A DNA stretch of 64,000 bases, from the NCBI GenBank assembly GCA_921293015.1, contig OV121092.1:15320001-15384000 (forward strand), read 5' to 3'. The stretch's first letter is position 1. Every line of letters starts with the position of its first letter. Source of the stretch: Phorcus lineatus (lineage: Eukaryota; Mollusca; Gastropoda; Trochida; Trochidae). Both the position numbers and the translations under genes were made by a program. The notes under the pieces are model-generated. The model did no database searches, was not told where the DNA came from, and saw only the letters and a program-made list of their open reading frames with translations. Positions 60,310-64,000 of the stretch are shown piece by piece.

Positions 60310-62109
60310 AGCAATGATATAATAAGATCCTCAAAATTTCTTAAACTTGAATCAGATGAAAACATAAAAAGAGTGAAATTATAAAAGCCAACAAAAAGCC
60401 GGTAACAATAGCACATAGACAACATGTACTTCAATAGCGCTTTGGTATCCAACCTCTGAAGTGCAATTATTGGACTGATGAAATGAAGTGAGTTTTAAAC
60501 AATAGTATTGGTATTCCGATAAAACAGAAGCTACGATGCTGTTTTTTAAAAGTTGTTTAACATACATAAACGCCCTAATTAACCTGTCATATTAAAATGA
60601 ACTCTATAGCTATCGAAACAAAATAGCTGTTGCGCAGTTTTAATTTTTCAAGACAATATGACGTCAATAAACTTTCAAACCACCCATTTGAAGCTATTTT
60701 AAAGCAATGACACTTATGACACTTTCTCGTAACATTGAAATTAAAGGGGACTTATCTTAACATTGATTTACTTCGTTACATAAAATACTTTCAATAACTT
60801 TCAATATATTTGAATTCTATGCTATGTATTTTTATGATATGATTATCCAGCGTCAGGTAACAGTTCGCTAACAAGACAAGTTGCATTCTTATGGTCTTTC
60901 TACATATTGTAGATAAAACATTTATGCATCATTTCGTGACTTTAATCACAGTAACAACTTCAAAAGCATATTTAAGCGTGGCATCTATAAAAAAAAGTAT
61001 GACATTTCAGTAGAACTAGTTAAGTGACTTTCCATAGGTAAAGCCATTCGGCATCTAATTATATGCAATCAAAAGTTCGAAGAGAAGTGTTCAGATTTTT
61101 TTTTTAGAAAGTTCACAAATATCTTCTGTGGCATTTAGACAACATGTAATCTTCAACGGTGTACAAAAAGATGACTGGTACATTGTTGCACAAGTGATTA
61201 CTTGAAAAGTTATTCTAGAATGTTTATAATCAAACACTTTAACATTATAAAATAAAACAACGAATATCGTAATTAAAGAGACGCTATTAGCACATCAGTT
61301 ATTTTACTACAATTCTCTCTTACATTCACCAAAGATACAACATAACAAGTCAACAATCAATATGAAAACCGTCTATAATGTAAGAATCGACCTGCCATTT
61401 GTGCGAAATTGAATAGAGCAATAACTTTAATCAAACAATGAAAGTATTGAAGTACATGTGCGAGTTTCTCTTTTAGGTTAATAGCGATCGAAGCAGAGGA
61501 TGACAGTTTAATATCCTTTAATGGATTATGAAGGTATTTACCTGTTCATTACTTGCAAATGAGTGCTTGAATCCTGCTTAGGGTCATGAAACAGATTACA
61601 TGTTCATCCATAGCTACGATAAAATGTTATCGTTATCATATTTTAGTCTATTTGAACATAAACTTATTTTAACTTTTCTTCAGTGTTTTGCAATATAAAT
61701 GTTTTGCTCTGTAATCACATGGTAAAATAACCAGACAACTTTTAAATAGATATTAAGTGCTTTCAATTGTTCAAGATCCTGCTGCATTCTGTATAGTTTT
61801 ATAAACTAATGTTCTTTATCAAAAAAGTTATCTGTAAATTATATGAAAAATCACAATTTATTGCATATGGCAACTAAGATACAGAGTTTATAAATATGTT
61901 ATTGAATGCTGAATCCTAAAGTTGGAAAAAATTTATTTATACTGGTAACGCTGTAAGGAAGATTAAGTTTGGTTAAATTTACACAGTTTAGAACTATACA
62001 CTCACTTACTTCCTTCTGTGTTAAACATATTGATTTCCTCTTTCATTTTAAGCTCAGCATGCCTGAGCGGTCCGATAGGCTGTTTGCATGGCATGTCGTG
62101 CTGCGTCGT
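60310..62109. other. Non-coding stretch, nothing recognised
   Basis: No feature supported. A CRE-like TGACGTCA occurs at about 60659. Confidence 0.45.
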
Positions 62110-62890
62110 TTCACCATTTCATCTTCTTTTCAAGAATAATTGACAAAGGAAATCTGAAAACTTGTGAACAGACTCCAAATGAGGTTTTTAATTCATAGAT
62201 TTGGTGTCATGTGACCCCTAATGAGTGCGACTGACATTTTCATCTGCTTATCAAGAGGCAAAATGGTTGTACAGTGGTACCCACGTGTACAGATTCCCTA
62301 GCTGATGGGGATTCTTATTGATAGATTTGGTGACCCTTTGACTCCTAAGAGGGTCTACACCCTAAAAACTATCATCATCTTCTCCTCTAGAAGCAAGAGG
62401 CCTAGAATACTGAACCTGACTTCTTAGCTGATAAGTTTTCTACGTTATAGCTTTGTGACCCTGTGACCTCTTATAAGGGACAAGAGGACCATGCCCTGAA
62501 CACCGATTTTAATCTTCTTCTCCAGAAGCAAAAGGTTTGGAAGTTAAAACCTTGTGTACAGACCTTAGTTTTAGGGATTCTAACTTACATGTTTGGTTAC
62601 CCTGTGATCCTTTATTAGGACTACAGGGGCCACGCCCTAAAACTTTTTATTTCTTCAGAAGCAAGAGTCCTAAAAGATGAAGATATGTACAGATTCAGCT
62701 GATGGGGATTCTAATTTATAGATTATGCCACAAAATAAAGGCCGTAGGGACTACACCCTAATAACCTATTACCATCTTCTTTAGAACTAATAAGCCTAGA
62801 AGCCTGAATAATGTTTAATTTTTTAGCTGATGGGAATTCTGATTTATAGATGTTGTGATTCCGTGGCAAGTCATATGGCGACCCTGTGAT
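62110..62890 (+). repeat. Degenerate tandem array, six units of ~126 bp
   Basis: The block AGCTGATGGGGATTCT...TATAGATTTGGTGACCCTGTGA (in parts) recurs with anchors near 62196, 62322, 62446, 62589, 62718 and 62846, a period of 124-143 bp. Each unit goes on with a CC(A/T)(C/T)(A/G)CCCTAAAA-type block, then TCATCTTCT, AGAAGCAAGAGGCCTAGAA and a TGTACAGATTC-type block. Units differ by many substitutions and small indels, so the array is old. No coding meaning: the frames cross it in several phases. Confidence 0.75.
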
Positions 62891-63948
62891 CATTTGTTAA
62901 ATAACTTACGGATAGTTGGATGAAAACAATGAAACACCAAATAATCAAAATGGTAAATGTAAGAACAAGGAAATATTGAACTGCATTTATTAGATTACCA
63001 CACTTCGCAAACGAAAGAAAGAAAGCAGCAAAGGCCTGTCTCCGGCAATAAAGAAACAGACATAAGTAGAACCAAAACCAAACCAACCGTGTGACCAATT
63101 AATCAGTGCAAAAATATTATACAATGTTACCTATGAACAATCACATACTCAAAGCACCTTTAATTTTAACACCGTCAGCCTTAAAATAGGTCCATTCTCT
63201 ATTTGAATGATTGGGTAGTGATCATTAAGATGTCTTAATTAAGAATCTTGAAGCTGCTCTTTGATTAGATGAGTACAGGATGATATCTCTTCTACGATTG
63301 TGAAGGATGTTAGAGTAAGCTAAGGGATAAAACATGTTTATATCAAATGAGGCTTAACATTCCATGGCAATCAAAAGGAAATATAAGTTGTGTACTTGCA
63401 GGCTATATACAACATATTTACTGCCTGACAAGTGATCGAGAAATAAATTGTTTAACAAATGTTACTCGTTTGTTTTCAGTATGCTAGCTATCCGCCACTG
63501 ATCTTATCCTTAACCAACTTACGTGACTTGATCTCTTGTTCCCGATGATTTTGTAATAAAAGCGAGAGTGACAGGTAAAGTGCATTACATATTGACAAGT
63601 TCAGATGCGAAATCGAAATGACTAGTAATTACGATTAAGGCTGTGTTTTCTCCTGTCCCTTAAATTGAAATAAGCACTAGAACCCCTTTATTTTGTGAGG
63701 CAGATTTTTGCAATGGAAATGGAAAAGCTGTGTTTTTCTGAGACTACAACGTTCGTTCAGTAGTTAGCTATTTTTTTATCATTTAAGAATTGACTTCAAC
63801 ATTTATTAAGTTCATGGAGGTATAAACTTAAAAACCGATGTGCAAACTGTGTGAATCCGTGTAGCGGATTTACGCCGAGTTTCTCCCTCAGTTTGGAAGG
63901 AGTAATGCAGATTCAAATACCCTGACGGAGCAGGATGAATATATTATA

Positions 63949-63949
<1 letters not shown>
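62891..63949. other. Non-coding stretch, nothing recognised
   Basis: No feature supported. A 75-codon minus-strand frame at 62871-63098 is hydrophobic and unrecognised. Confidence 0.4.

Positions 63950-64000
<51 letters not shown>
63950..64000. repeat. (TA)n microsatellite running off the window
   Basis: At least 25 pure TA units reach the last base, so the true length is unknown. Confidence 0.95.

Noticed and set aside
1-64000. CRISPR array, rRNA operon, bacterial-style gene cluster
   Set aside because: No regularly spaced short identical repeats, no rRNA-like conserved stretches, and no dense same-strand ORFs.

Overview
The window is AT-rich animal nuclear DNA. Long non-coding stretches, spliceosomal signals (GT donors, pyrimidine-rich AG acceptors, AATAAA), several LINE lineages, a mariner relic, tRNA-headed SINEs and MITEs all point to a metazoan. 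Repeat ends such as CGTTAAACCC followed by CTCACTCA, and a SINE ending in a GCGC-ATATAAAT tail plus (ATT)n, recall marine gastropods (abalone-like). That placement is from memory and tentative. No rRNA, functional tRNA, CRISPR or bacterial-type operon was seen.

Layout: 1-11 kb is mostly featureless AT-rich DNA with one SINE (3.4-3.7 kb), a LINE 3' tail (7.5 kb), three copies of a ~150 bp repeat (6.0, 6.5, 10.5 kb) and two hairpins. At 11.37-11.93 kb is an internally deleted mariner with TA duplications. At 12.35-13.0 kb is the most gene-like object: a two-exon, 57-codon reading frame resembling part of the DUF3504 (Crypton-derived tyrosine recombinase) domain. It has a CCAAT/CRE-like upstream region and a downstream poly(A) signal. 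A SAM-like domain relic on the minus strand lies at 17.5 kb. Three LINE fragments follow: an L2-like 3' end (19.2-20.05 kb, +), an old reverse-transcriptase relic (22.0-22.9 kb, -) and another C-terminal LINE piece (29.4-30.55 kb, +). A second, fuller SINE copy is at 24.9-25.3 kb. Two MITEs with good terminal inverted repeats sit at 32.63-33.11 and 33.97-34.44 kb.

From 34 to 53 kb I see no gene. The structure there is a degenerate tandem repeat of about 230 bp found at three separate sites (41.1, 45.9 and, inverted, 50.35 kb) and a 22-bp perfect palindrome at 38.5 kb. From 53.5 to 64 kb there are a cysteine-containing ORF relic, two long stop-free runs of unknown meaning, a cluster of tRNA-headed SINE pieces (55.2-57.4 kb), a possible exon on the minus strand (60.1-60.3 kb), a six-unit degenerate tandem array of ~126 bp (62.1-62.9 kb) and a terminal (TA)n tract.

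The genes do not form a pathway. The window is best read as a repeat-laden intergenic or intronic region, with one small spliced reading frame worth checking. Only exons with conspicuous features could be spotted by eye, so short host exons may have been missed.
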